From Streptococcus sanguinis (GTDB lineage Bacteria; Bacillota; Bacilli; Lactobacillales; Streptococcaceae): a stretch of 64,000 bases of DNA. The stretch spans positions 36,314 to 100,313 of the forward strand of contig NZ_JAHZPA010000007.1 of assembly GCF_019929225.1 (NCBI RefSeq), in the 5' to 3' direction. This document shows positions 44,661 to 56,217 of the stretch, piece after piece; position 1 is the stretch's first letter; each line of letters opens with the position of its first letter. A model generated the notes under the pieces. It searched no databases. It was given only the letters and a program-made list of their open reading frames with translations, and was not told the DNA's origin. Both the position numbers and the translations under genes were made by a program.

Positions 44661-45308
44661 ATGAATCATTTGAAATATATCTTCTTTGATTTGGATGGAA
44701 CCTTAGTTGACAGTTCAAAGGGCATCCAAGAATCCTTTGAATACAGCTTTAAACAACTTGGAAAAGAGTGTCCTGAAGAAAGTATTATAAAAAGTTTTAT
44801 GGGTCCTCCTCTGGAAGTAAGCTTCGCTTCTGTTCTTGAAGAAAGCCAAGTTCCAGAAGCAATTAACTATTATCGCAGCTTCTATAAGGAAAAAGGCATC
44901 TGGGGCGTCCGCCTCTATGAGGGGATACCAGAATTGCTGAAACAGTTAAAAGAAGCCGGCTATCAGATTTATGTAACAACGAGTAAAAATCAACCCACAG
45001 CACAAGATTTATTAGCAAATCTAGCTATCTCTGACCAATTTGATGATATTTTTGGCTCACTGCCAGATTCATTTCACAAAGCAGATGTTCTGCGTCGAGC
45101 TCTGCGAACACTAGATGCAAATCCAGAAGAAACCATAATTATAGGCGATACAAAGTTTGATATAATTGGCGGTAAGGAAGTAGGAATCTTAACTTTAGGA
45201 GTCCTTTGGGGCTTTGGCAGCCAAAAAGAGTTACTAGAAAATGGATCAGATTTGCTAGCTAATTCTCCTAACCACATTTTAAAAATATTGAAAGAACACT
45301 TTTCATAA
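44661..45308 (+). CDS. HAD-IA hydrolase (phosphoglycolate phosphatase-like)
   Basis: A 215-residue HAD phosphatase. Motif I FFDLDGTLVDSS (near 8-19) holds the nucleophile; motif II VTTSKN; motif IV IIGDTKFDIIGGKEVG. The C1 cap spans about 20-80. Homologues are annotated as phosphoglycolate phosphatase or 5'-nucleotidase-like enzymes; the substrate is not fixed by the sequence. AAGGAGAC precedes the ATG. Confidence 0.9.
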   Translation: MNHLKYIFFDLDGTLVDSSKGIQESFEYSFKQLGKECPEESIIKSFMGPPLEVSFASVLEESQVPEAINYYRSFYKEKGIWGVRLYEGIPELLKQLKEAGYQIYVTTSKNQPTAQDLLANLAISDQFDDIFGSLPDSFHKADVLRRALRTLDANPEETIIIGDTKFDIIGGKEVGILTLGVLWGFGSQKELLENGSDLLANSPNHILKILKEHFS

Positions 45309-45402
45309 CTTTACACAGCTGTCAATATAGATAAGATTGTTACCTTTAAATCTTAATCTACACTACCATTTTCTGCTTATAAATAGTCAATTTTTTGTAA
45401 AC

Positions 45403-45432
45403 CAAAAAACCACAGAAATCTGTGGTTTTTTA
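45403..45432. terminator. Bidirectional terminator
   Basis: AAAACCACAGA/TCTGTGGTTTT hairpin with A and T runs between the convergent HAD and LysM genes. Confidence 0.92.
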
Positions 45433-45440
45433 TTTCTATC

Positions 45441-46031
45441 TTAGTAACCCCAAGCTGAAAGTCCTTGAGCGCTATAGGCGCTATATGCTGATTGGATTTG
45501 ATCATCAACAGTAGCTGTTGAACCCCAACCTGGCATTGTTTGGAAAAGACCACTTGCACCTGAAGGGTTGTAAGCATCTACTTGACCATTTGATTCACGG
45601 GCAATAATAGCTTCCCAAGTTGATGCAGGAACACCAGTCATTTCTGCCATACGTGATGCTGCATAAGAACCAGTTGCACCAGCGGTATTACCATTGCTAA
45701 GTACAAGGCCTCCTGAAGTTGCTGCTGAATTAGCTGTTGCTGCAGGTGCTGCATAATTATTTACGGGAGTTGCAGTTGCTGCTACGCTTGTTTCAGACGT
45801 TTTGGCACTATTTCCAAGTTCCAAGATTTGACCAACACGGATGTGATTTGGATCTGCAATCTTGTTTAACTCTACTAATTTCTCAAGAGTTGTATTTTTT
45901 TCGTTAGCAATAGCTGATAAAGTATCACCGGCTTCAACTGTATAGGTCTCAGCATTTGCAATACCTGAAACCAAGAAAGCCGCTGCAGCGACTGCACCTG
46001 TTAAAGTCCATTTTGCTGTTTTTTTGTTCAT
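45441..46031 (-). CDS. Secreted LysM protein with lysozyme-like (SLT/RPF-type) C-terminus
   Basis: A 196-residue secreted wall protein. A Sec signal peptide (about 1-27, cut after ANA) is followed by a LysM domain ([17 protein letters not shown], about 30-72) that binds peptidoglycan, an Ala/Thr-rich linker, and a C-terminal domain with [29 protein letters not shown]. That domain resembles the transglycosylase-like fold of aggregation-promoting/LysM proteins, with the glutamate of ARES as catalytic candidate. A VicR-like box lies upstream. Confidence 0.9.
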   Translation of the reverse strand: MNKKTAKWTLTGAVAAAAFLVSGIANAETYTVEAGDTLSAIANEKNTTLEKLVELNKIADPNHIRVGQILELGNSAKTSETSVAATATPVNNYAAPAATANSAATSGGLVLSNGNTAGATGSYAASRMAEMTGVPASTWEAIIARESNGQVDAYNPSGASGLFQTMPGWGSTATVDDQIQSAYSAYSAQGLSAWGY

Positions 46032-46079
46032 TAAAAAGTAATTCTCCTTTCGATGATAATACTATCTTACACATAAAAT

Positions 46080-46096
46080 ATTACCAAAAAGTTACA
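46080..46096 (-). promoter_or_regulatory. VicR (WalR)-like box upstream of the LysM gene
   Basis: Minus-strand TGTAAC-N5-GGTAAT fits the VicR consensus TGTWAH-N5-TGTWAH with one mismatch. Wall-lytic LysM proteins are known members of streptococcal VicRK regulons, so the context agrees. Confidence 0.45.
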
Positions 46097-46241
46097 TTAC
46101 CAAGTCAAACGTTACAATAACATTTAGTTTAGACGTTAAAAACGGACTTTTAGAGCTTTTTTGCCAAATATTTTCTTTGACCAAATAAAAAATAGACAAG
46201 TTTAACTTATACTATTCTCTAAAAACACTTTAAACAGCAGG

Positions 46242-47036
46242 TCAGTTTTTCAATATATAAAGTAGAGTACCTAATATAAGTAAGCTAATAATAGCCAAGC
46301 TGTCATTTCTTTTCCATGCTAAGCGGCGAAAACGTGTCCGACCTTCACCTCCATTATAACCACGAGCTTCCATGGCAATAGCTAGAGCATCTGCCCTTTT
46401 AAAACTAGAAGCAAACAAAGGGATTAGAATGGGAATAATAGATTTAACCTTTTGAACAAGCTTTCCCTCGCCAAAGTCAACACCACGCGCCCTCTGGGCG
46501 TTCATAATCCGAGTAGTATCATCCATCAAAGTTGGAACGAAGCGCAGGCTCATAGAGAGCATCAGACCAATCTCATGTGCTGGCACCTTGAAAACCTTCA
46601 GAGGCTTCAGCAAAGACTCAACCGCATCGGACAAGCTTAAGGGCGTCGTTGTCAGAGTCAGAAGAGTAGAAAAGAAAATAATCAGAATAAAACGGCTAAA
46701 AATAATGCCAGCCTGTGACAGTCCTAGTTCTGTAATTCTGACAAAAGCGAATCGGAAGATTGTGGCCCCTCCCGAGGTCAAAAACAGCTGGAACAAGGTG
46801 GTAAAAGCTATGATAAACACCATAGACTGGATACCCTTTAAAAAGAACTTCAAAGGAACCTTAGACAGCAAGACCAGACTAAAAACGAAAACAAACAACA
46901 GCAGATTGGTCACAAGATTATTAGCCCAGAAAATTAATAGAATAAAAAGAAACATCGCCAGCAACTTGCTCCGCGGATCCAAACGATGGATGATTGAATT
47001 TCCGGGAATGTAGCGACCTAAAATCAACTTATCCAT
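46242..47036 (-). CDS. ecfT: ECF transporter transmembrane protein EcfT
   Basis: A 264-residue membrane scaffold that couples the ATPases to interchangeable vitamin-binding S components. The coupling helices carry the EcfT signature motifs RARGVDFG (near 175) and AMEARGYNG (near 215). About five membrane helices lie before them. ATG 47036 follows AAGGAGAT and overlaps ecfA2 by eight bases. Confidence 0.95.
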   Translation of the reverse strand: MDKLILGRYIPGNSIIHRLDPRSKLLAMFLFILLIFWANNLVTNLLLFVFVFSLVLLSKVPLKFFLKGIQSMVFIIAFTTLFQLFLTSGGATIFRFAFVRITELGLSQAGIIFSRFILIIFFSTLLTLTTTPLSLSDAVESLLKPLKVFKVPAHEIGLMLSMSLRFVPTLMDDTTRIMNAQRARGVDFGEGKLVQKVKSIIPILIPLFASSFKRADALAIAMEARGYNGGEGRTRFRRLAWKRNDSLAIISLLILGTLLYILKN

Positions 47037-47868
47037 GCAAGATCTCCTTGAATTCTTCAATTGTAATAGGATAATGCGAGAAATTCATCCCTTTCTCCGC
47101 CAATTCGTGAGCAAATTTTGTAATCTTAGGAACACCCAATTGAATACTCTCCATAAAATCAAGATCCTGAAAGACCTGAGCAGGCTGACCGCTCTTGACT
47201 ACTCTGCCCTTATCTAAAACATAGACTGTATCAGCAAAGTTGGCTACATCATCCATTAGGTGTGTTACCAAAACAATGGTCATACCGGCACGATGCAGCT
47301 CTTCAAAGAGCCTCATCAGTTCTTTTCGACCAGATGGATCAAGTCCTGCTGTCGGCTCGTCCAAAACCAAGATATCAGGCTCCATAGCCAGTATACCTGC
47401 TATGGCCACCCTACGCATCTGGCCACCAGAAAGTTCGAAAGGACTGCGATTGAACAAATCCTCAGAAATTCCGACTAAGTGCAGCTTTTCACGCGCCAAA
47501 GCTTCCGCTTCTTCCTTAGAAACACCAAAATTCTGAGGACCAAAAGCCACATCTTTCAAAACTGTTTCATCAAAAACTTGACTTTCCGGAAATTGAAAGA
47601 CTAGACCGACCTTCTTGCGCACCTGTTTAATGTCTTTATTGATAGAATCAGCTGTGATGACTGTACTGCCTACTTCAACACTACCCTGATTGGGAACCAG
47701 CAAGCCATTTAAAAGCTGAAGAATGGTTGACTTACCGCTGCCAGTATGCCCGATAAGAGCTGTATAACTGCCCGATTTTATCTCCAAATCCACTCCAAAA
47801 AGCGCTGGTCCCTCAAAAGGAGTGCCAGCTTGATAAGTATAACTTACATTTTTGAGAGTAATGCCCAT
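47029..47868 (-). CDS. ecfA2: ECF transporter ATPase EcfA2
   Basis: A 279-residue ATPase. Walker [10 protein letters not shown] is near 40-48, signature [10 protein letters not shown] near 143, and Walker [14 protein letters not shown] near 163. The C-terminal extension (about 225-279) is typical of EcfA proteins. ATG 47868 sits inside the end of ecfA1 (25-base overlap), implying coupled translation. Confidence 0.96.
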   Translation of the reverse strand: MGITLKNVSYTYQAGTPFEGPALFGVDLEIKSGSYTALIGHTGSGKSTILQLLNGLLVPNQGSVEVGSTVITADSINKDIKQVRKKVGLVFQFPESQVFDETVLKDVAFGPQNFGVSKEEAEALAREKLHLVGISEDLFNRSPFELSGGQMRRVAIAGILAMEPDILVLDEPTAGLDPSGRKELMRLFEELHRAGMTIVLVTHLMDDVANFADTVYVLDKGRVVKSGQPAQVFQDLDFMESIQLGVPKITKFAHELAEKGMNFSHYPITIEEFKEILHG

Positions 47869-48680
47869 AGTTGATCCTGCAATTCTTTTTCTGTTAAGTA
47901 AGAGTCTGGCAGAGGAAGCCCTGACTGACATAAAGCCGCCTTTACCTGATTAACAAATGGCTGATCCAATCCTAGCTCTTCCAAATCTTCTCGAGAAAAA
48001 AGTTCTCTCGGAGTAGCGGTAGACTCAACCTGACCCTCTTTCATGACCAAAACACGGTCGCTTAAGGCTATTTCATCCAGGTCATGAGTGATAGAGATGA
48101 CGGTCAGCTGATTCTTATCTTTAATTTTTTTCACGGTCTGGATAAGATCCAAACGTCCCTCTGGATCTAGCATGCTAGTTGCTTCATCCAAAATAATAAT
48201 ATCCGGTCTCAGAGCTACTACACCTGCAACAGCTACCCGCTGTTTCTGGCCTCCGGAAAGACGAGCTGGTTCACGCTCCTTAAAATCCTGCATGCCGACA
48301 AGCTCTAATGCTTGCTGGACTCGCTCTACCATCAGATCATAGTCCAGCCCTTGATTTTCCAAACCAAAGGCTACATCGTCTTCTACAGTTGCACCGACAA
48401 ACTGATTATCTGGATTTTGGAATACCATACCAATCTGTCTGCGTTTTTCCCAGACATTTTCAGCTGTCAGTTTATCGCCTGAGATAATAATATCTCCGCT
48501 TTCAGCTTCTAAAAGACCGTCAATCAAACGAACAGTGGTTGATTTTCCACTGCCATTATGGCCAACAATGGATAACCATTCCCCTTTTTTTACTTGAAAA
48601 GAGACATCATTTAAAGTGTAATTCTCAGACTCACTATCGTATTTGTACTTAAGATTTCTTACTTCGATGATATTTTCCAT
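47844..48680 (-). CDS. ecfA1: ECF transporter ATPase EcfA1
   Basis: A 278-residue ATPase, partner of EcfA2. Walker [11 protein letters not shown] near 40-49, signature [10 protein letters not shown] near 142, Walker [13 protein letters not shown] near 162. ATG 48680 starts one base after the pgsA stop. The conserved ecfA1-ecfA2-ecfT module serves group II vitamin transporters whose S components lie elsewhere. Confidence 0.96.
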   Translation of the reverse strand: MENIIEVRNLKYKYDSESENYTLNDVSFQVKKGEWLSIVGHNGSGKSTTVRLIDGLLEAESGDIIISGDKLTAENVWEKRRQIGMVFQNPDNQFVGATVEDDVAFGLENQGLDYDLMVERVQQALELVGMQDFKEREPARLSGGQKQRVAVAGVVALRPDIIILDEATSMLDPEGRLDLIQTVKKIKDKNQLTVISITHDLDEIALSDRVLVMKEGQVESTATPRELFSREDLEELGLDQPFVNQVKAALCQSGLPLPDSYLTEKELQDQLWALLSKM

Positions 48681-48681
48681 A

Positions 48682-49221
48682 TTATTTAAAGGTGTCTTTA
48701 AAGAGATAGGCACTTCCCTTGAAGTAGTCATATCCAGAATAAATCGTAAAGATTAAAGCGATATACAGAAGGACTTGCCCTAAGAGAGTCCAATGAATCA
48801 GTAGAAAAATAATAGCAAACATCTGCGTGAAGGTCTTGATTTTACCTGGCATAGCAGCCGCTAAGACTGTACCGCCTGTTTCCACTAAAAGCAAGCGTAG
48901 ACCTGTTACTGCCAATTCCCGGCAAATAATAATAGCCACAACCCAGGCAGGAGCCATTTTCATCTCGATCAACATGATAAAAGCAGACATCACTAAAAGC
49001 TTATCAGCCATGGGATCAGCAAATTTACCAAAGTTTGTTACCACTTCCCACTTTCGAGCCAAATAACCATCTAGATAATCAGTTATACTGGCAAAAGCAA
49101 AGATAAAAGCCGATAAAATATGCATGGTGTAAGAATGACCGAATGTTAAAATCACAACAAATACAGGGATTAAAGCAATTCTAACAAGAGTTAAGGCATT
49201 TGGAATATTTTCTTTTTTCAT
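48682..49221 (-). CDS. pgsA: CDP-diacylglycerol--glycerol-3-phosphate 3-phosphatidyltransferase
   Basis: A 179-residue membrane enzyme that makes phosphatidylglycerolphosphate. The CDP-alcohol phosphotransferase motif DG-x2-AR-x8-G-x3-D-x3-D is visible as DGYLARKW...GKFADPMAD (near 51-74). Starts MKKENIPNALTLVRI. Placed between a RodZ-like gene and the ECF module, as in many streptococci. Confidence 0.97.
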   Translation of the reverse strand: MKKENIPNALTLVRIALIPVFVVILTFGHSYTMHILSAFIFAFASITDYLDGYLARKWEVVTNFGKFADPMADKLLVMSAFIMLIEMKMAPAWVVAIIICRELAVTGLRLLLVETGGTVLAAAMPGKIKTFTQMFAIIFLLIHWTLLGQVLLYIALIFTIYSGYDYFKGSAYLFKDTFK

Positions 49222-49237
49222 GGTATTCTCTTCGTTT

Positions 49238-50062
49238 TTATCCTTTCGTAATGTTCAAACTAATGGTTCCACTATCACTAGTCAAAGCCGAAGTATCTAG
49301 TTTTTGTCCCTCTATCGTTACAGTTGCTCCTTTAACAGGTGCTAACGTAATGAGATACTTATTTCCTGGCTCAAGAGAAACCGTCTGGCTTGATTTTTCA
49401 GGAGATAAGGTGATGCCTTCGGCTAGTTCTGAATCGCTTATGCTTACCAAATTGGTCGTTTGCTCCACAGAAACGGTCACTTTGACAGGCTGACTTGCTC
49501 CGCTGTACTCAGCAATCAAATTATCTCCGCTTCCACCAACTGTCAACTTGCTAGCCGAGGAAGAAACTGACTTAGAATCAGCCGAAGAAAAGGAACCCAT
49601 CTGACTATTAGTACTTGTAGAAGACACCAGACTATAATTACTGTTAGATGCTTTGAAACTTACCGAATTAGTGTGAGCATAGCTCCAGATATAGTATGCC
49701 ACGAAAGCAGCAATAGCTGAAGCCAACAAGAGAAAATAGAACAAGGGCAGAAAAGAGCTTTTATTTTTATTTTTTCTGCTCCTAAATTCCTCATCTGCTG
49801 CCAGTGCCACTTCATCAAAGACAATCATCTCACCAGCTTCGTAAGCCTCCAAAATAATGGATTCATCCAAATCTACAGCCCAAGCATATTTCCGCAAGAA
49901 GCTACGGGCATAGAAAGGACTAGGAAGCAAATCATAATCATTTCGTTCCAGCGCTTCCAGCAAATCCTGCTGGATATCTGTCTTTTTTGACAGTTCCTCT
50001 AAGCTCAGCCCTTGATTGGTCCGGGCAAGTTTCAACACTTCTCCTATCGTTTTTTTTCTCAT
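49238..50062 (-). CDS. rodZ: RodZ-like helix-turn-helix membrane protein
   Basis: A 274-residue protein: N-terminal HTH_25 domain (IGEVLKLARTNQGLSLEELS, about 5-24, and a conserved FYARSFLRKYA), one membrane helix (about 107-127), then a serine-rich linker and an extracytoplasmic DUF4115 domain. RodZ links cytoskeleton and wall elongation. ATG 50062 is chosen for the standard RodZ start MRKKTIGEVL; an ATG 30 bases upstream is possible. Conserved neighbour of the M16 pair and pgsA. Confidence 0.9.
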   Translation of the reverse strand: MRKKTIGEVLKLARTNQGLSLEELSKKTDIQQDLLEALERNDYDLLPSPFYARSFLRKYAWAVDLDESIILEAYEAGEMIVFDEVALAADEEFRSRKNKNKSSFLPLFYFLLLASAIAAFVAYYIWSYAHTNSVSFKASNSNYSLVSSTSTNSQMGSFSSADSKSVSSSASKLTVGGSGDNLIAEYSGASQPVKVTVSVEQTTNLVSISDSELAEGITLSPEKSSQTVSLEPGNKYLITLAPVKGATVTIEGQKLDTSALTSDSGTISLNITKG

Positions 50063-50125
50063 ACGTACTTTTCCCTTATTTCTATTTTTCACTATTTTAA
50101 CAAAATTTTAAAAACGATTCTGGAA

Positions 50126-51421
50126 TTATTTTGGAAAAATAGTAAAATCTGTCATATCACACCGATTGATAAATCGATGACCTAGTTTTATCACATCATT
50201 CAGGCTGATATCCTGTAAAATTTTCGGCAAATCAAACAAATTCTCACCCGTCAAATGCGGTTCATATTGGGTTGCAATATACTCAAGCGAGTTTAAACCG
50301 TGCAGAAAATCACCAAACATCTCACTTTTAATCGTATCCAAATGCTCTTCTGTCACATCCGGATCCTTATCAAAATTCTTGATGGCTGAGCGAAATTGAT
50401 GAGAAAGTCCCACCGGCTCCTGAGTATCCATCGTCAGCATGACAAAGTGAAAATCTTTTTCTACTTCCACTTCCAACGTTAAAGAATTATCCATTTTCCC
50501 ACTTTCATAGAGGGATTGGAAACGCTTAGAAGTCCAGCCAAACATCATGGCAAATAAGAGTTTCAAAGTGATTTTATAGCGATACAACTCCGATTCATCA
50601 ACAAAATCTGTCCCTCGAATCCCAACTGCCAGTTTTGGACTAGCTACCTCCATTCGGTAGGTGTCCGTTGATACCACTGGGTGAAGACTAACAGGAATTT
50701 TTTCAATAGGTTCCGAACTCCCAGCAAAAACTAATTTTGCCTGCTGTTCTGCAATCTCTGCAGCTATCTGTTCCAAATCAAAATTACCAATCACAAACAA
50801 AGTCATATTAGAAGGATGATAAAAGTTCTTGAAATTTTCCTTCAAATTTTCGACGGTTATCTCAGAGATAGATTCCTTCGTTCCTGCAATGTCTTCTGCC
50901 AAAGGTGTTTGAGGATAGAGATTGGCCAAGGCTCCAAAAAAGAGACGATAATCTGGATTATCCTGATACATTTCAATTTCTTGACCGATAATATCCTGTT
51001 CCCGCAAAATGGATTCTTTTGTGAAATCAGCCCGATGCACAAGTTCTTGCAAAAGTTGGAGGTTTTCTGAAATGTTATCCGTTGCAGAAAACAGATAGCT
51101 AGTCCGAGTAAAGCTTGTAAAGGCATTGCTCTCAGCCCCTAGCTTAGTAAATTCCAGCAGCAAATCCTTTCCTTGCGGGCCTTCAAAAAGCTTATGTTCC
51201 AAAAAATGAGCTATTCCAGCCGGATATTGAGTGACCTGCTTGGTTTCACGTGAAACAATCCCTGTATCCACTGAACCAAAATTAGTTGAGATAATCCCAT
51301 AAGTTTCATTAAAATCATTTTTAGGCAGAAGAAAAACACGTAAACCGTTTGCTAATACTGTCTGATAGACAGTTTCTCCCACTGCTGAATAATTGATTTT
51401 TTCTAGTACTTCTCCCTGCAT
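50126..51421 (-). CDS. M16 family peptidase, YmfH-type (active subunit)
   Basis: A 431-residue zinc peptidase-fold protein. The inverted zinc motif HFLEH is at 72-76, and the downstream glutamate lies about 75 residues later as expected. It pairs with the next gene, which lacks the motif. Such active/inactive pairs (YmfH/YmfF) sit upstream of rodZ-pgsA in many Firmicutes; substrates are unknown. A perfect-core ParB site is embedded in the coding sequence at 51243-51256. Confidence 0.93.
   Translation of the reverse strand: MQGEVLEKINYSAVGETVYQTVLANGLRVFLLPKNDFNETYGIISTNFGSVDTGIVSRETKQVTQYPAGIAHFLEHKLFEGPQGKDLLLEFTKLGAESNAFTSFTRTSYLFSATDNISENLQLLQELVHRADFTKESILREQDIIGQEIEMYQDNPDYRLFFGALANLYPQTPLAEDIAGTKESISEITVENLKENFKNFYHPSNMTLFVIGNFDLEQIAAEIAEQQAKLVFAGSSEPIEKIPVSLHPVVSTDTYRMEVASPKLAVGIRGTDFVDESELYRYKITLKLLFAMMFGWTSKRFQSLYESGKMDNSLTLEVEVEKDFHFVMLTMDTQEPVGLSHQFRSAIKNFDKDPDVTEEHLDTIKSEMFGDFLHGLNSLEYIATQYEPHLTGENLFDLPKILQDISLNDVIKLGHRFINRCDMTDFTIFPK
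51243..51256. promoter_or_regulatory. parS (ParB-binding) site
   Basis: GTTTCACGTGAAAC matches the conserved 14-base core of bacterial parS exactly. It is inside the ymfH-like gene. Confidence 0.85.
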
Positions 51422-52668
51422 TATTTTCCTTCCATAAAGTAAATAGCTTGTAATTTTAAGAGACCAGCTGCTTTGATAATATCATCCTTACGAACCTGTT
51501 CCAAAGCTTCCAGCCAAGCTTCAAGAGATAAGAATTTTTTCCCTAAAACAGAAGCCATATAAGCTCTCTCTAAGATTGTATTCTGTCGATCCTGAGCTAA
51601 CAATACTGAATTTCTCAGCATTTTCTTGGTTTGATTCAGTTCTTCCAGACTAAAATTCCCACGCTTCAAATCAGCAATCTGTCGGTTGATTAAAGCAACT
51701 GTTCTGGTCCGATTGCTACGATCAATACCAGCATAAATCCGCATCATTCCTGAAAAAATATCAAAATTGCTAGAAATTGTATAAGCCAGCCCTTCCTTTT
51801 CACGAAGATTGACAAATAATTTCGAATGGGCAAAGCCACCTAGCAAAGCATTTAAAACGACCAAGGGCAGGTGCTCACTCTCTCCGTACTGAATAGGGAA
51901 GTGATAGGCCAACTCAATAATTGACTGATGGACATCTTTCTGCTCCAGTCCTTCTCGTAAAACATTGGAATATTCTTGCTGATAAACTAACTGAAGTTCT
52001 TGTTGGCGAGGTGCAAGATTGAAAGATTGAATTTTCTCCCGAACAGCCACTTCATTAAAGTCCCCAATAAAGAAAAAGTCAATCTGATTTTCCTGAAGCA
52101 TCTGCTGAAAAGCAGCAAAACTGCTTGCAGCTGTCTCTTTCTGGATTAATTCAATCGTCCCAACACGAGGCATCTGCATTTCCTCTTCTTCATAAAAGAG
52201 TTTGTCTAATTCTCGATGAGCATGATAAAAATGATTCTCAATTTCTGCTTCCAAATCATTCAAGATATTTTTCTTCTCAATTTCAAAAGCAGATTCATCA
52301 AAAGCGTCCTGACTTACCAATGGAGAAAACAAGCTGGCTTTCAAAAAATCAAGCATGGCATCTGTCAGGACATTCTTGCGACTCAAAAATTTATCCCGCA
52401 CAAAAGAAAGATTGATATCTAAATAATGGACCAATCCTCTCCTTGAAAGACTCGTAGAATAATCAGCTCCATACAAATTGGCCAAACGTTCTCTGAAGGC
52501 CTGCGAAGTAGGATAAACCGCATTGACAGTTTCTAGCATGCTGGCTGTTAAAACCCGACCAGCTACTGTTTCTTTGGACATAGGCGCTGAAAAACGAACC
52601 TTAATTTTGTTTGTTTTAAATTTTTCTGATTGAATAAAATGGAGACGAACTCCTTTAGTGATTTCCAT
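51421..52668 (-). CDS. M16 family protein, YmfF-type (no zinc motif)
   Basis: A 415-residue homologue of the adjacent peptidase. The region aligned with HxxEH reads ASMLETVNAV, so both histidines are missing and the protein is probably a non-catalytic partner. The C-terminal R/Y-type region (YAGIDRSNRTRTV) is also family-like. ATG 52668 follows GAGGGG. Its stop overlaps the start of the active subunit by one base. Confidence 0.92.
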   Translation of the reverse strand: MEITKGVRLHFIQSEKFKTNKIKVRFSAPMSKETVAGRVLTASMLETVNAVYPTSQAFRERLANLYGADYSTSLSRRGLVHYLDINLSFVRDKFLSRKNVLTDAMLDFLKASLFSPLVSQDAFDESAFEIEKKNILNDLEAEIENHFYHAHRELDKLFYEEEEMQMPRVGTIELIQKETAASSFAAFQQMLQENQIDFFFIGDFNEVAVREKIQSFNLAPRQQELQLVYQQEYSNVLREGLEQKDVHQSIIELAYHFPIQYGESEHLPLVVLNALLGGFAHSKLFVNLREKEGLAYTISSNFDIFSGMMRIYAGIDRSNRTRTVALINRQIADLKRGNFSLEELNQTKKMLRNSVLLAQDRQNTILERAYMASVLGKKFLSLEAWLEALEQVRKDDIIKAAGLLKLQAIYFMEGK

Positions 52669-52855
52669 GACGCCCCTCATACTGAATAATATAGACTACT
52701 ATTATATCATGAAATGCCTCTGATTTGTTTGTTCTACCAAGCTTTTTGCTGATTAAAACGTTTTCTGATAACAGGAGAAAATTTCCGATTTTATCCAAAG
52801 CACCTCAGCACTTTTTACTAACAAATATGGTATAATGACAGGGTTGAGGTGAAAT

Positions 52856-53254
52856 ATGGAATATAAATTATTTGATGACTACATCACGCTACAAGCCCTT
52901 TTAAAAGAAACAGGAATTATCCAAAGCGGCGGAGCAATTAAAACATTTCTAAGTGAATATCCAGTCCTTTTTAACGGTGAGCCAGAAAACCGCCGGGGAA
53001 AAAAACTCCGTGTCAATGACAGGATTTCCCTTCCCGAGCAAGGAATTGAAATTGATTTAACAGCCCCTAGTCAAGAAGAAATTCTGCAACACCAGAAAGA
53101 AATCGCAGAAAAAAAACGAGTTGCTGAACTTGTCAAAGCCATGAATAAGGATTTAAAAAAATCGCAGACTTCTAAAAAAGAAAAGCGTAAGAATACAGGG
53201 ATACCTAAAAAGCAGAAAACTACTAAAAGCCCTGTTCGCTTCCCTGGTATCTAA
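52856..53254 (+). CDS. yaaA: S4-domain protein YaaA
   Basis: A 132-residue RNA-binding protein with an N-terminal S4 domain ([21 protein letters not shown], about 9-29, then [12 protein letters not shown]) and a lysine-rich tail (about 80-128) containing [13 protein letters not shown]. It lies two bases before recF, the conserved yaaA-recF pair near the origin. An extended -10 (TGGTATAAT) precedes the gene, and GAGGTG serves as ribosome site. Confidence 0.93.
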   Translation: MEYKLFDDYITLQALLKETGIIQSGGAIKTFLSEYPVLFNGEPENRRGKKLRVNDRISLPEQGIEIDLTAPSQEEILQHQKEIAEKKRVAELVKAMNKDLKKSQTSKKEKRKNTGIPKKQKTTKSPVRFPGI

Positions 53255-53256
53255 TC

Positions 53257-54351
53257 ATGTGGCTGCAATCATTAAAAATCAAGCATTTCCGAAATTATCA
53301 GGAAGCTGATATTGATTTCCATCCTGGCTTAAATGTCTTTCTAGGCCAGAACGCACAAGGTAAAACCAATATTTTAGAAGCTGTTTATTTCCTAGCCCTA
53401 ACAAGAAGCCACCGCACACGCTCAGATAAGGATCTGATTTATTTTATAGAAAATGATCTCCTTGTCTCTGGTCTCTTAGAAAAAAAGACTGGTAAAATTC
53501 CCCTTGACATTAACTTGACACCAAAAGGTCGCATCACAAAAGTCAACCACTTGAAACAAAGTAAATTATCAGACTACATTGGAACTATGAATGTTGTCCT
53601 GTTTGCTCCTGAAGATTTACAGTTGATTAAAGGTTCTCCCAGTCTACGCCGTAAATTTATAGACATTGAACTTGGACAAATCAAGCCTGTCTATCTGTCA
53701 GATTTATCAAATTATAATCATGTCCTTAAACAACGCAATGCCTATCTGAAAGCTAATGACAAAGTTGATGAAACCTTCTTGACTGTCCTTGATGAGCAGC
53801 TGGTTGACTATGGCTGTCGTGTCATAAGGCATCGGTTGGATTTTTTGCAAAAGTTAGAAAGCTTTGCTCAAGACAAGCACTGGGACATCTCTCAAAATTT
53901 GGAAAAATTGACTGTCAAGTATCTGTCATCTATTCCTTTACACCAAATTGACAATTTAGAAGAAACTTACCGCTCTTCCTTAATAAGCAGCCGTAAACGC
54001 GATCTATTCAAAAAAAATACAGGTGTTGGTCCCCATCGTGATGATATTGCTTTTTTTATCAACCAGATGGATGCCAACTTTGGTAGCCAAGGTCAGCATC
54101 GCAGTCTTGTTTTATCACTGAAACTAGCCGAAATCAAGTTAATAGAAAGCATTACAAAGGAAACACCTATTTTGTTGCTTGACGATGTAATGAGCGAACT
54201 TGACAATAACCGTCAACTAAAATTATTAGAAACTATCTCTCAGGATATTCAAACTTTCATTACTACAACAACTTTAGAACATTTAAAAAATCTTCCACAA
54301 GATATAAAAATTTTCACCATTCAGCAAGGACAAATTATATCTCAATCCTAG
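53257..54351 (+). CDS. recF: DNA replication and repair protein RecF
   Basis: A 364-residue SMC-like ATPase that loads RecA at gaps. Walker A is GQNAQGKTN (30-38), the signature region [17 protein letters not shown] (near 272), and Walker [12 protein letters not shown] (near 306). Normal length. The 5' end has no separate Shine-Dalgarno and probably depends on coupling to yaaA. Confidence 0.97.
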   Translation: MWLQSLKIKHFRNYQEADIDFHPGLNVFLGQNAQGKTNILEAVYFLALTRSHRTRSDKDLIYFIENDLLVSGLLEKKTGKIPLDINLTPKGRITKVNHLKQSKLSDYIGTMNVVLFAPEDLQLIKGSPSLRRKFIDIELGQIKPVYLSDLSNYNHVLKQRNAYLKANDKVDETFLTVLDEQLVDYGCRVIRHRLDFLQKLESFAQDKHWDISQNLEKLTVKYLSSIPLHQIDNLEETYRSSLISSRKRDLFKKNTGVGPHRDDIAFFINQMDANFGSQGQHRSLVLSLKLAEIKLIESITKETPILLLDDVMSELDNNRQLKLLETISQDIQTFITTTTLEHLKNLPQDIKIFTIQQGQIISQS

Positions 54352-54370
54352 CATTACATGAGGTTTACGT

Positions 54371-54393
54371 TTTTGTAAATTTCATTTACAAAA
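54371..54393. repeat. Perfect inverted repeat with TTGTAAAT/ATTTACAA arms
   Basis: Ten-base arms TTTTGTAAAT and ATTTACAAAA separated by TTC, 20 bases after recF. It shares the TGTAAA/TTTACA core with repeats at 39515, 42907 and 57354. There is no long T run in the plus direction, so I do not call it a terminator. Confidence 0.7.
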
Positions 54394-54490
54394 TATTGCT
54401 TATAGTGTGAACGAATTATATCGAATTGTTGTTAGAACAGCTTTTATAACCTCTTGAATTGTAAAGGTATGTCAATTTAAATCGTAAATT

Positions 54491-54530
54491 TAAAACGAGG
54501 TTAGGAAAAATTCCCGACCTCGTTTTATTT
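54491..54530. terminator. guaB terminator (bidirectional)
   Basis: AAAACGAGGT...ACCTCGTTTT hairpin with A/T runs on both sides. Confidence 0.85.
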
Positions 54531-54531
54531 T

Positions 54532-56103
<1,572 letters not shown>

Positions 56104-56108
56104 TTAAT

Positions 56109-56136
56109 ATCATACCATTCTATAGGAAATTGTCAA
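56109..56136 (-). promoter_or_regulatory. guaB promoter
   Basis: Minus-strand TTGACA (56136-56131), 16-base spacer, TATGAT (56114-56109). The 90-base leader contains a CAAAGAAAA/TTTTCTTTG hairpin but no purine riboswitch core. Confidence 0.8.
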
Positions 56137-56150
56137 TCATTATTACACAA

Positions 56151-56193
56151 AAAATAAAAACCATCATTTTTTAAACTAAAAACGATAGTTTTT
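56151..56193 (-). terminator. trpS terminator
   Basis: AAAAACTATC...GATGGTTTTT hairpin (one G-U pair) with ATTTTTT tail on the minus strand. Confidence 0.65.
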
Positions 56194-56217
56194 GTGATTC
56201 ATAATCAATAATGTTCG

